DNA from: an uncultured Lachnospiraceae bacterium
GTDB lineage: Bacteria; Bacillota; Clostridia; Lachnospirales; Lachnospiraceae
Assembly: GCA_900554415.1 (NCBI GenBank)
Contig: USGU01000009.1
Location: 18,144-82,143 of the forward strand
DNA: 64,000 bases
Direction: 5' to 3'
In this document: positions 24,732-33,184 of the stretch, one piece after another
How the letters are laid out: the number at the start of each line of letters is the position of its first letter
How positions within the stretch are numbered: position 1 is the first letter of the stretch
Made by a program: the position numbers and the translations under genes
The notes under the pieces: model-generated
What the model was told of the DNA's origin: nothing
Databases searched by the model: none
What the model saw: only the letters and a program-made list of their open reading frames with translations

Positions 24732-26750
24732 ATGGATGATTTCAAAAAACTTACAGAGCAACTTTTTAAACTATATAGTAACGCTGAATCAGTAAAGGAT
24801 TTAGGCATCGAGAATTACTTTGATGAAAATATCAGTCTGATTGGAACAGGAAAACATGAGTTTTACAGGAACCTGCATGAGTTTTTAGAATCATTTGAAT
24901 TTGATGTAAAACGAAGAGGGAAAATCAGAATTGAAGTAAGAAATTTACATCAGGAAGAAGAACGGCTTGATGATGACCATGTTCTTGCACACGGAACAGT
25001 AGATTTTACTGGTCTGTTTAAGGATGGTTCGATCTGTTTTAAAATGGAGACAAGATTTACGATTATCTATAGGCGGACGAATGGAAAATGGTTAGTTCAG
25101 CATCTGCATCAGTCAGTACCGGACCAGGAACAGATGAGCGGTGAAGAATTTCCTCTTACATTAGGAAAACAGGTGAAGAAAACCCGGCAGGCACTTCATG
25201 CATTAGGAACTGCCTATTATCATATCTCAAGTTTGAATTTAAAAACAAAGAAGGTGGCACTTGTCAAGAGGTCTCGAAAAATGACTATGGATATTGAAGA
25301 AGACAGTGCAGATTGGGAGCCTCAGTTTGAGATTATTAAAGGTGTGATAGCAGAACCGTTTGTGCAGAAGTATATAGATTTTTTTGATATACAAACTATG
25401 GCAGCACGGCTTCATAATAAAGAATCTATGTCTTGCGAATTCAAAGAAAAGGATGGATCATGGTTTCTTTCCATGGTGGTTCCTCAGACCTATGACAAAA
25501 ATAGAAATGTTACTTCCGTACTGATCGCAAATCGAGATGTGACAGATGAAAAAATGCGGGAATTAAGACAAGAGGAAGAATTGCGGGAAGCCAAATTAAA
25601 AGCAGAATGTGCAAATAAAGCAAAATCAGCATTCCTGTTCAATATGTCACATGACATCCGTACTCCTATGAATGCAATCATTGGTTATGCAGACCTGGCG
25701 TCCAGACATTTGAAAGAAGCAGAAAAACTTGACAGATACCTTGAAAAAATTCAAATATGCGGAGAAAGACTGCTGTCGTTACTTGGTAATGTTCTGGATC
25801 TTGCAAGAATTGAAAATAATAAGGTCGATATGGAATACGCTGTTTCGAATGTCCATGAATGCTTTGAAAATTGTGTCGCTATGTTCCAACAGCAGGCAGA
25901 AAGTAAAAATCAGACGCTTTCTCTGACGGAACAAATTATATATCCGCATGTATATATGGATGCACCGCACCTGTCAGAAATCTGTTTCAATATAATAAGT
26001 AATGCTATAAAGTATACGAATACAGGTGGTACGATATCCTGTAATCTTGTACAGAAATCCTGTGAAAAAGAAGACTGGTGCAATACGATTATCACCATTA
26101 CTGATAATGGAATTGGTATGTCAGAAGAATTTCAAAAGCATATTTTTGAAACATTTGAAAGAGAACACACTTCTACAGCCAGTCATATTGAGGGCAGCGG
26201 CATCGGAATGGGTATTACAAAAAAGCTTGTAGAACTTATGGATGGCACGATAAAAGTGAAAAGTAAGCAAGGTGAGGGTTCCACATTTACAGTGACGATT
26301 CCTTGCAGAAAAGCGTCAAAAGAAGATTCTATGGTGAAGAAAAACAGGAAACTGTGTAATAAGAATTGCCTGAACAGTGTTCGAATCTTATTAGTGGAAG
26401 ATAATGAGATTAACACAGAAATCGCAACAGAACTATTGATGGAAGAAGGATGTGTAGTTGAGACTGCAAATAATGGAGCTGCATGCATGGACATGCTTGA
26501 AAAGGCGGATGCTGATTATTACAAGATAATTCTTATGGATATTCAGATGCCGGTTATGAACGGATATGATGCTGCATTAGCTATTCGAAAGATGAAAGAT
26601 ACGAAAAAAGCCAGGATTCCAATTATTGCAATGACCGCCAATGTCTTTGCAGAAGATATACAAAAGTGTTTTTTTGTTGGAATGAATGATTATATTGCTA
26701 AGCCTGTAAATATGAACATTCTTGTGCCAACAATGAAGAAATATTTGTAA
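24732..26750 (+). CDS. Soluble hybrid histidine kinase with N-terminal SnoaL-like domain
   Basis: About 672 residues from ATG 24732. An in-frame GTG at 24627 overlaps the preceding stop (GTGA) but would add 35 residues that look non-coding, including a translation of the G10-A8 tract. Residues 1-140 resemble a SnoaL/NTF2-like fold (LFKLYSNAESVKDLGIENYF, then FKMETRFTIIYRRTNGKWLV with the QHLHQSVP end). Then a PAS-like region, HisKA with His307 (NMSHDIRTPMNAIIGY), HATPase (NIISNAIKYTN, GSGIGMGI) and a receiver with D603 (IILMDIQMPVMNGYDA). No membrane helix, unlike the two kinases upstream, so it senses something in the cytoplasm. Confidence 0.88.
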   Translation: MDDFKKLTEQLFKLYSNAESVKDLGIENYFDENISLIGTGKHEFYRNLHEFLESFEFDVKRRGKIRIEVRNLHQEEERLDDDHVLAHGTVDFTGLFKDGSICFKMETRFTIIYRRTNGKWLVQHLHQSVPDQEQMSGEEFPLTLGKQVKKTRQALHALGTAYYHISSLNLKTKKVALVKRSRKMTMDIEEDSADWEPQFEIIKGVIAEPFVQKYIDFFDIQTMAARLHNKESMSCEFKEKDGSWFLSMVVPQTYDKNRNVTSVLIANRDVTDEKMRELRQEEELREAKLKAECANKAKSAFLFNMSHDIRTPMNAIIGYADLASRHLKEAEKLDRYLEKIQICGERLLSLLGNVLDLARIENNKVDMEYAVSNVHECFENCVAMFQQQAESKNQTLSLTEQIIYPHVYMDAPHLSEICFNIISNAIKYTNTGGTISCNLVQKSCEKEDWCNTIITITDNGIGMSEEFQKHIFETFEREHTSTASHIEGSGIGMGITKKLVELMDGTIKVKSKQGEGSTFTVTIPCRKASKEDSMVKKNRKLCNKNCLNSVRILLVEDNEINTEIATELLMEEGCVVETANNGAACMDMLEKADADYYKIILMDIQMPVMNGYDAALAIRKMKDTKKARIPIIAMTANVFAEDIQKCFFVGMNDYIAKPVNMNILVPTMKKYL

Positions 26751-26760
26751 TAAAAGATTA

Positions 26761-26804
26761 GAAATCTGCCCATTCCGGCCATTGGAATGGGCAGATTTCC
26801 TTTT
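26761..26804. terminator. Bidirectional terminator between the signalling operon and the ABC exporter
   Basis: GAAATCTGCCCATTCC (26761-26776) pairs with GGAATGGGCAGATTTC (26784-26799), followed by CTTTT on the plus strand. The genes on the two sides converge here, and the stem works for both strands. Confidence 0.85.
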
Positions 26805-26853
26805 CGAGCAGCCGTGCTGCGATATTATCAAGAGCAGACCGATTTTCATTCCT

Positions 26854-28743
26854 CTATTCTAATTCAAAAGAGCCGGTGTAGAGCTGATAATAGGTGCCCT
26901 TTTCTTCAATCAGTTTTTCATGGCTGCCCCGCTCAATAATTTTTCCATGGTCGAGCACCATAATGACGTCTGCATTTTGGACGGTAGAGAGCCTGTGGGC
27001 AATTACAAATACCGTCCGACCGTTCATGAGCCGATCCATTCCTTCCTGTACCAACGCTTCTGTGCGGGTGTCTATAGAAGATGTTGCTTCGTCTAAAATC
27101 ATGACAGGGGGATCGGCAACGGCGGCACGGGCGATGGACAAAAGCTGTCTCTGTCCCTGAGAAAGGCCGCTACCATCGCCTTTTAATACCGTATCATATC
27201 CCTGAGGCAGCATACGGATAAAGCTGTCCGCATTTGCCAGTTTTGCAGCGGCAATACATTCTTCATCGGTCGCATCTGGATTCCCATAACGGAGATTTTC
27301 CATGACAGTTCCGGTAAAAAGATTGACCTCCTGCAATACAATACCCAGTGACCGGCGCAAATCTGTCTTTTTGATTTTATTGATATTGATTCTGTCGTAA
27401 CGGATTTTTCCGTCTGCAATATCATAAAATCGGTTAATCAGGTTTGTGATTGTTGTCTTTCCGGCCCCGGTAGCTCCTACAAAGGCTACCTTCTGTCCTG
27501 GCTCGGCATAAACAGAGATGTCATGTAAAATCTGTTTTTCCGGGACATAGCCAAAGTCCACATGGTCCATCACGATATGTCCCCGCAGTTTTGTGTAAGT
27601 CAGGCTGCCGTCATGGTGCGGATGCTTCCATGCCCATGTTCCGGTGTGTTCTTTACACTCCAGGAGATGACCGTTTTCCTCTCTGACATTTACCAACGTA
27701 ACATATCCGTCGTCTGTTTCCGGAGCCTCATCCATAAAAGTGAAAATCCGGGAAGCGCCGGCAAGCGCTGTAATGATGGAATTAAACTGATTGGCGATTT
27801 GCGAGATGGGATTGGTAAAATTACGGGACAAAGTCAAAAACGAGGCAATCATTCCGAGGGTCATGGTGTTGTATCCGAAAAGCCCCAGATTGGTTATTCC
27901 TGCAATCGCCAGATAAGCGCCGATGATTGCAATCAGCACATATTGGACATAGCCAAGGGCATTCATCATCGGCATCATGGAATTGGCGTAGCCGTTTGCT
28001 TTGCCGGAATTGATTTCCCATGCATGGTTTCGGCGGCGCAGTTCCTTTTTGGACTGCTGTTCATGACAGAACACTTTGATTACCTTCTGACCGTTAATCA
28101 TTTCTTCCACATACGCATCCAAATCGGCAAGGGTTTCCTGCTGAGCCGTAAAATATCCCCCGCTTTTTCCTGCAACTATTTTCACAATCTGCATGATGCA
28201 GGCTAAAGCAATGCAGACAAACAGAGTCAACCATACGCTGATGTAGAGCATACAGAAAAATACGGCCACAATAGTAAATACAGAAGAGACAAGCTGTGCC
28301 ATAGACTGTGCAATCATCTGCCGCAGTGTATCTGTATCATTGGTATAAAGGCTCATAATGTCGCCGTGAGTATGGGTATCAAAATACCGGATGGGTAACT
28401 TCTGCATTTTGGAAAACATTTCATCACGGATTGTTTTAAGCGTCCCCTGCGCCACCGTTACCATCTGGCGGTTATAAATCCAGCTGGCGGCTGTCCCAAT
28501 CAGGTAAACAGCGCCAAGGGTAATCAATGCATGGAGCAGTCCTGTAAAAACCGGTTCATCCATTCCAAGCATGGGAACGATATAACTGTCGATCAGCGTC
28601 TGTAAAAACATAGAAGACGCTGCACTTGCGATGGCGCTGAAAAGGATACATATGGCAACAAGAATCAACGTTTTTTTATAAGGTTTCATGTAAGACAGCA
28701 GACGTTTGACTGTCTGTGGATTCAGTTTTTCCGGTGCGTTCAT
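26854..28743 (-). CDS. ABC exporter, fused membrane/ATPase subunit (second of a heterodimer)
   Basis: A protein of about 629 residues from ATG 28743 (AAAGGAG upstream); the longer frame to 28791 runs into the neighbouring gene. Six membrane helices in the first 320 residues (ABC type I exporter), then the ATPase: Walker A GATGAGKTT, signature LSQGQRQL (Q in place of the first G of LSGGQ), Walker B VMILDEATSSID and the H-loop AHRLS. One base separates it from the partner gene. Such pairs form heterodimers that export drugs, lipids or peptides. An insertion around residues 355-395 precedes the ATPase. Confidence 0.93.
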   Translation of the reverse strand: MNAPEKLNPQTVKRLLSYMKPYKKTLILVAICILFSAIASAASSMFLQTLIDSYIVPMLGMDEPVFTGLLHALITLGAVYLIGTAASWIYNRQMVTVAQGTLKTIRDEMFSKMQKLPIRYFDTHTHGDIMSLYTNDTDTLRQMIAQSMAQLVSSVFTIVAVFFCMLYISVWLTLFVCIALACIMQIVKIVAGKSGGYFTAQQETLADLDAYVEEMINGQKVIKVFCHEQQSKKELRRRNHAWEINSGKANGYANSMMPMMNALGYVQYVLIAIIGAYLAIAGITNLGLFGYNTMTLGMIASFLTLSRNFTNPISQIANQFNSIITALAGASRIFTFMDEAPETDDGYVTLVNVREENGHLLECKEHTGTWAWKHPHHDGSLTYTKLRGHIVMDHVDFGYVPEKQILHDISVYAEPGQKVAFVGATGAGKTTITNLINRFYDIADGKIRYDRININKIKKTDLRRSLGIVLQEVNLFTGTVMENLRYGNPDATDEECIAAAKLANADSFIRMLPQGYDTVLKGDGSGLSQGQRQLLSIARAAVADPPVMILDEATSSIDTRTEALVQEGMDRLMNGRTVFVIAHRLSTVQNADVIMVLDHGKIIERGSHEKLIEEKGTYYQLYTGSFELE

Positions 28744-28744
28744 A

Positions 28745-30496
28745 TTATCTGGCTCCTTTCTGTGTATTCTGCTGGGATTCATATACTTCACGGTAAATAT
28801 CGCAGGATTTCAGCAATTCCTCATGTTTTCCGACTGTGGCAATTTTTCCATCATCCATGACCAGAATCAAATCGGCATGTTGTACAGAGCTGATTCTTTG
28901 TGCGATTATGATTTTTGTCGTCTGAGGGAGATATTTCCGCAATGATTTTTGAATCAAGGCATCTGTATGGGTATCTACTGCACTGGTAGAGTCATCGAGA
29001 ATCAGCACTTTGGGATTCTTAAGGAGCGCCCTTGCAATACATAGACGTTGTTTTTGTCCTCCAGAGACATTTGTTCCGCCCTGTTCCAGCCAAGTGTCAT
29101 ATCCATCCGGCATGGCGCAGATGAATTCATCTGCCTGCGCCAGACGGCAGGCCTCCCGAATTTCCTTCATTGTTGCGCCTTCGTTGCCCCAGCGGAGGTT
29201 CTCGGCAATCGTTCCGGAAAACAATTCGTTTTTCTGTAATACCATGGCAACCGCATGGTGCAGAGTGTCCAGGTCATATTGCTTTACATCAACCCCGCCA
29301 AGAGTCAGTTTTCCACTGCTTACATCGTATAAACGGGGAATCAGCTGTACAAGGGAGGTTTTGGAAGAACCGGTTCCGCCGATGATGCCAACGGTCTGTC
29401 CGGATTCGACGTGGAAATTGATATGCTCCAGCACTTTCCGGTCTGCTTTTGACGCATAGACAAAATCCACATTTTCAAACTCAATTTCTCCGTTTTTTAC
29501 TTCATATACAGGCTCCTCCGGGTTTGTAATATCTGTTTTTTCCTGTAATACTTCCGCAATTCTCTGCGCAGAGGAACCGGCAATGGTAATCATGGCAAAT
29601 ACCATGGAAAGCATCATCAGGCTGGTCAAAATTTGCATGGCATAAGTGATGAGGGCAGTCAGGTTTCCGGTAGTCAGACCAAGAGCGGCATTGTTCCCGC
29701 TGGCAATGATTGCTTTAGCACCAATCCATGAAATCAGAATCATACAGGCATACATACAAAACTGCATCAGCGGAGAGTTCAACGCAATCAGACGCTCTGC
29801 TTTTGAAAAGTCATTGTAAATCCGTTTGGAAATTCCTTGGAATTTTCCGGTTTCATGTTCTTCCTGGCAAAAAGATTTTACGACACGGATTCCACGAACG
29901 TTTTCCTGCACCACATTATTCAGTTCATCATAGGTGGCAAAGACCCGTTTCATAATCGGCTGCACATTCCGGATAATTACAAACAGTAGGAACGCAAGGA
30001 CAGGAATCGCAAACAGGAATACCATGGCAATTTCACTATTGATGCCAAAGGATACGGCCATAGAAAAAATCAACATGACCGGCCCGCGAATGGCCATACG
30101 AATCAGCATCTGGTATGCATTCTGGATGTTGGTTACGTCAGTGGTAAGCCTCGTTACCAGGGATGCTGTTGAAAATTTGTCAATATTGGAAAAAGAAAAT
30201 GTCTGAATATTGTCATACATATCCTGACGCAGGTTAGCGGCGAACCCAGCGGACGCTTTTGCTCCGATATGTGCGGAAAGCATTCCGGTTCCCAGTTCTA
30301 AAATTGCAAATATGAGCAGGGCGAAACCGTATTTCCAGACGGCTCCCATATCCCCAAGATTAATTCCAAAGTCAATCAGATCGGCCATGCAAAGTGGAAT
30401 TATAATTTCAAACACAACTTCCACAATCGAGAAAAAGATTGTCAGCAGTGAGCCTTTCCGGTGGCTTCGCAGGCTTTTGGCTAATGTCATTAACAT
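28745..30496 (-). CDS. ABC exporter, fused membrane/ATPase subunit (first of a heterodimer)
   Basis: A 583-residue protein starting at ATG 30496 with AAGGAG upstream. Six helices are followed by an ATPase with Walker A GGTGSSKTS, signature VSGGQKQR, Walker B VLILDDSTSAVD (Asp in place of the catalytic Glu) and H-loop AQRIS. The Asp substitution and the His-to-Gln change before RIS suggest one degenerate ATP site, as in asymmetric heterodimeric exporters. It is first in the operon, behind a palindrome shared with the MarR gene. Confidence 0.93.
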   Translation of the reverse strand: MLMTLAKSLRSHRKGSLLTIFFSIVEVVFEIIIPLCMADLIDFGINLGDMGAVWKYGFALLIFAILELGTGMLSAHIGAKASAGFAANLRQDMYDNIQTFSFSNIDKFSTASLVTRLTTDVTNIQNAYQMLIRMAIRGPVMLIFSMAVSFGINSEIAMVFLFAIPVLAFLLFVIIRNVQPIMKRVFATYDELNNVVQENVRGIRVVKSFCQEEHETGKFQGISKRIYNDFSKAERLIALNSPLMQFCMYACMILISWIGAKAIIASGNNAALGLTTGNLTALITYAMQILTSLMMLSMVFAMITIAGSSAQRIAEVLQEKTDITNPEEPVYEVKNGEIEFENVDFVYASKADRKVLEHINFHVESGQTVGIIGGTGSSKTSLVQLIPRLYDVSSGKLTLGGVDVKQYDLDTLHHAVAMVLQKNELFSGTIAENLRWGNEGATMKEIREACRLAQADEFICAMPDGYDTWLEQGGTNVSGGQKQRLCIARALLKNPKVLILDDSTSAVDTHTDALIQKSLRKYLPQTTKIIIAQRISSVQHADLILVMDDGKIATVGKHEELLKSCDIYREVYESQQNTQKGAR

Positions 30497-30519
30497 ATGT
30501 TATCACTCCTTTTTATAAA

Positions 30520-30535
30520 ATGTAGTACGCTACAT
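30520..30535. promoter_or_regulatory. Likely MarR operator upstream of the ABC exporter genes
   Basis: ATGTAGTACGCTACAT is a perfect 16-base palindrome about 25 bases before the exporter start codon. A near-identical palindrome lies in front of the marR-type gene at 31019-31032, sharing TGTAG-N4-CTACA. Confidence 0.75.
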
Positions 30536-30570
30536 GTTTGACGAAAAAGTTGGCCGGCAACATACCGGCC

Positions 30571-30993
30571 TTATGAATTGTCCAAATTTCCGTATATCGT
30601 TACAAGCATATCCCTTAATTCAGAAATTTGCTCTGGTGTGAGTGACCGCAGCATGATTTCATCCTGTTTACTCACGGTATTCTCAATGTCTTGACCAACG
30701 GCAGCGGCTTTGTCTGTCAGCTGTACAATTTTGTTTCTGCGGTCTTCAGAATCAAACCAGGTGACCAGAAAACCATTTTGCTCCATCCGGGAAACAACAC
30801 CTACAACTGTGGGATGAGATACCTGAAGACGGTCTTCAATCTCTTTCTGAGTCGCCTGCCCGCCTTTTTCATGGAGAAAAGCGAGAACCCTCGACTGTGA
30901 AAGGGTGAGACCTTGCCGCTTTAAGTCTGCATCGGCATTTACCTTAATTTTATCTGAAATCAGCTTAAAGTAATATCCGATTCCCTGTTCCAT
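30571..30993 (-). CDS. MarR-family transcriptional regulator
   Basis: A 140-residue protein with the MarR winged helix: LTLSQSRVLAFLHEKGG, QATQKEIEDRLQVSHPTVVG recognition region, VVSRMEQNGFLV and the wing FDSEDRRNKIVQLTDKA with the conserved D-x-R-x-x. ATG 30993 is taken as start; GTG 30999 has better spacing (7 bases) from AAGGAGG and is an equal candidate. It is encoded just upstream of the exporter pair on the same strand and probably represses both itself and the exporter through the shared TGTAG-N4-CTACA sites. Confidence 0.92.
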   Translation of the reverse strand: MEQGIGYYFKLISDKIKVNADADLKRQGLTLSQSRVLAFLHEKGGQATQKEIEDRLQVSHPTVVGVVSRMEQNGFLVTWFDSEDRRNKIVQLTDKAAAVGQDIENTVSKQDEIMLRSLTPEQISELRDMLVTIYGNLDNS

Positions 30994-31018
30994 TATCACT
31001 ATCACACCTCCTTCAATC

Positions 31019-31032
31019 TGTAGCATACTACA
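31019..31032. promoter_or_regulatory. Likely MarR operator upstream of its own gene
   Basis: TGTAGCATACTACA, with arms TGTAG/CTACA identical to the site at 30521-30534. It lies about 25 bases before the start codon and the ribosome site, overlapping the expected promoter or early transcript. Confidence 0.75.
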
Positions 31033-31099
31033 CATTATAGAGAAAAAAATATGCGTTGTCAAGTGGGTTTCATAAATTTTGAGAAAAATAATTTGAATT

Positions 31100-31373
31100 C
31101 ATCACTTGACATTGTGGCAAAGTCCATGCATCAAGATGTTTCATAGGAAATCCCTTAGGACATAAAGGAATCCAAAACGATATCACAGTCAGGTTGGTGA
31201 TTAATACGGTTGCATTTGCAGTCGCGAACTCCATTTTCCAGACAGTTGCAGGTTCTTGTTTTTCGTTCCTGAGCAGAAGTATAAATTGGGGTTCCATCAC
31301 CAGCTAAGGCAAGGGATTTTAAAACCATTAATTGACTTGAGTTTCTGTAGTGCTTATTTGAAGGCAGGCACAT
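31100..31373 (-). pseudogene. Transposase relic (DDE type, IS1182-like)
   Basis: On the minus strand a 72-codon frame reads LALAGDGTPIYTSAQERKTR, CNCLENGVRDCKCNR and then QPDCDIVLDS. The GDGTP catalytic-Asp strand and the Cys-rich CxC...CxC...QPDCD stretch are typical of IS1182/related transposases. After DSFMS the frame stops, and the following sequence is interrupted by more stops. N- and C-terminal parts are missing. No inverted ends found. Confidence 0.65.
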
Positions 31374-31397
31374 ATATGGTCATCAGCAAGACGGTAA

Positions 31398-31514
31398 AAG
31401 ATATGGGATTACTTTGCAATTATCTCATCTGAAAAAATGGATGCGAAAAAAGCAATCACCTTATATAAGAATAGAGATGCGTCGGAAAAAGTATTTCGTG
31501 CAGATAAATCTTAG
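31398..31514 (+). pseudogene. Transposase relic (IS1634-like C-terminal piece)
   Basis: A 38-codon plus-strand stretch reads WDYFAIISSEKMDAKKAITL and YKNRDASEKVFRADKS before a TAG. The pattern G/DYF-x-I-x-SEKM-x-AxxA-x-x-LYKxRDxSEKxFRxDKS is characteristic of IS1634-family transposases near the catalytic Glu. The rest of the gene is gone. A second relic of another family lies just upstream on the other strand. The remaining part of 31374-31660 holds only the promoter at 31549. Confidence 0.7.
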
Positions 31515-31548
31515 CTGGGGCAAAATACTGGAAGTTAACATTAATTTG

Positions 31549-31577
31549 TTGACTTCTTAGGACTGGTTTAGTATCAT
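31549..31577 (+). promoter_or_regulatory. Promoter of the polysaccharide control operon
   Basis: TTGACT (31549-31554), 17-base spacer, TATCAT (31572-31577), about 85 bases before the yveK-like start codon. It lies immediately after the transposase relic. Confidence 0.75.
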
Positions 31578-31663
31578 AGATAATCAGGGGATACCCAGAT
31601 GACTTAAATAGAAAGCTTGAAGATGAAATGGAAAGTAATCGATAGACAAGAGAGGAAAATACA

Positions 31664-32410
31664 ATGAGTGAATTGAAGAAGATGGCCGTACCAGAGGGCA
31701 GAACGCAGATGATAGATATGAAGCCAAGAGAGAAACAGGATGAAGAGATGGAAATTGATTTGCTGGAACTTTTTCAGGCAATGATACATAAGCTGTGGCT
31801 GATCCTTTTGTTGTTGGTACTTGGTGCAGGGCTTGCCTTTGGTGCAACGAAGCTTTTGATTACACCGATGTATACAGCTTCTTCGGAGATTTATATTTTG
31901 ACGAAGACAACCACTGTGACATCGCTTGCAGATATTCAGATGGGTGCACAGATTACCAGTGATTTTGCGGTTCTTGCAAAGAGCCGTCCGGTTGTGGAGA
32001 ATGTCATTAAGGAGTTGCACCTGGATTATACTTATGAGGAAGTTGTAGGAATGATTTCGACAGAGAATCCTTCGGATACACGTATTTTAAGAATTAATGT
32101 ACAGAATGCGGATGCGGAACTGGCGAAGGAGATGGCGAATACATTTGCTGAGGAGACGGCAGAGCGTGTTGCCTACATTATGACAACCGATAAGCCGAAG
32201 GTAGTGGAAGAAGCAGTTACACCGAAGCATCCATCGAGTCCAAGTGTGGGAAAGAATACGGTCCTTGGCGGACTTCTTGGCATGGTTCTTGCAATGGCGG
32301 TGATTACGGTGCTTTATCTAATGAACGATACAATTCAGACTGAAGAGGATGTCAGAAAGTATCTGGATCTGCATACGCTTGCAGCGGTGCCGATGGAAAA
32401 GAGGCGTTAA
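31664..32410 (+). CDS. Wzz/YveK-type polysaccharide chain-length and kinase-adaptor protein
   Basis: A 248-residue membrane protein: a 35-residue cytoplasmic N-terminus, EIDLLELFQAMIHKLWLILL with the first helix (about 43-65), a 130-residue extracytoplasmic region beginning MYTASSEIYILT, the PSSPSVGKN (Pro-rich) motif and the second helix (about 200-222), then a short tail. This is the CapA/YveK/CpsC form that lacks the kinase domain; it activates the separate BY-kinase encoded at 35605 and controls chain length. Ribosome site GAGAGGAAAA precedes ATG 31664. First gene of the operon. Confidence 0.92.
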   Translation: MSELKKMAVPEGRTQMIDMKPREKQDEEMEIDLLELFQAMIHKLWLILLLLVLGAGLAFGATKLLITPMYTASSEIYILTKTTTVTSLADIQMGAQITSDFAVLAKSRPVVENVIKELHLDYTYEEVVGMISTENPSDTRILRINVQNADAELAKEMANTFAEETAERVAYIMTTDKPKVVEEAVTPKHPSSPSVGKNTVLGGLLGMVLAMAVITVLYLMNDTIQTEEDVRKYLDLHTLAAVPMEKRR

Positions 32411-32413
32411 GGA

Positions 32414-33184
32414 ATGAAGGAGAAGATACGCAAGGCACTTACAATCGTTCTGCTTCTGATCGCGGTTGCGTGTACGGGTTATCTGCTCTGGTATTATGGC
32501 TCTGCAATGAAAGCAGAAAAATCCCAGGATAATGCGAAAGAGATTGCCAAAAAAGAAGAGTCCCCGGAAGTGGTGGAAGAAGCAACTGAGGAAGAAGTGG
32601 AGATTCCGATTGATTTTGCTTCACTTCAGGCAACTAATCCGGATGTGTATGCATGGATTCAGATTGCTGGAACGGTAATTGATTATCCGGTGTTACAGAA
32701 TGCAGAAGATGATTCGTATTATCTGAATCATTCCTGGGAGGGCATGAGTGCAGTGGAAGGAGCAATCTTCTCACAAGCATGTAATGCGAAGGATTTTACA
32801 GATTTTAATACGGTGTTATATGGACATCAGATGGGAGATGGGGTGGAGACCATGTTTCATCAGCTTGGAAGCTATCTGGACGCTGACTTTATGCAGTCCC
32901 ATCGTGAGATTATAATCTATACACCAGAGCATATTCGTACATATAAAGTATTTGCGGCAGTAATATACGATGATCGCCATTTGATTCAGCATTATAACTA
33001 TGTGATGAACAGCGAACGTCAGGATTTTATAGATTCTATTTATAATTCCAGAGATTTACGGAATCAGTTTTGTAATGATGTGGATGTGACAACAGAAAGC
33101 CGGATTCTGTCATTAAGTACATGCGTTTCGACAGAACCATCACACAGATTACTTGTGGAGGCAGTACTGGTAGATGAAAAATAA
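32414..33184 (+). CDS. Class B sortase
   Basis: A 256-residue protein with one N-terminal helix (about 8-28), a Glu-rich linker, and a sortase fold starting NPDVYAWIQIAGTVIDYPVLQ, the usual class B opening. Catalytic residues are His138 (LYGHQ), Cys237 (LSTCVS) and Arg245 (SHRLL). It is a membrane transpeptidase that attaches proteins carrying a C-terminal sorting signal to the wall. Three bases separate it from the gene upstream, and it overlaps the LCP gene by 11 bases. A probable substrate is encoded at 34220. Confidence 0.93.
   Translation: MKEKIRKALTIVLLLIAVACTGYLLWYYGSAMKAEKSQDNAKEIAKKEESPEVVEEATEEEVEIPIDFASLQATNPDVYAWIQIAGTVIDYPVLQNAEDDSYYLNHSWEGMSAVEGAIFSQACNAKDFTDFNTVLYGHQMGDGVETMFHQLGSYLDADFMQSHREIIIYTPEHIRTYKVFAAVIYDDRHLIQHYNYVMNSERQDFIDSIYNSRDLRNQFCNDVDVTTESRILSLSTCVSTEPSHRLLVEAVLVDEK

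Noticed and set aside
27562..28206. 214-codon plus-strand frame inside the ABC exporter gene
   Set aside because: Antisense to an ABC exporter with intact motifs; composition is that of a shadow frame.
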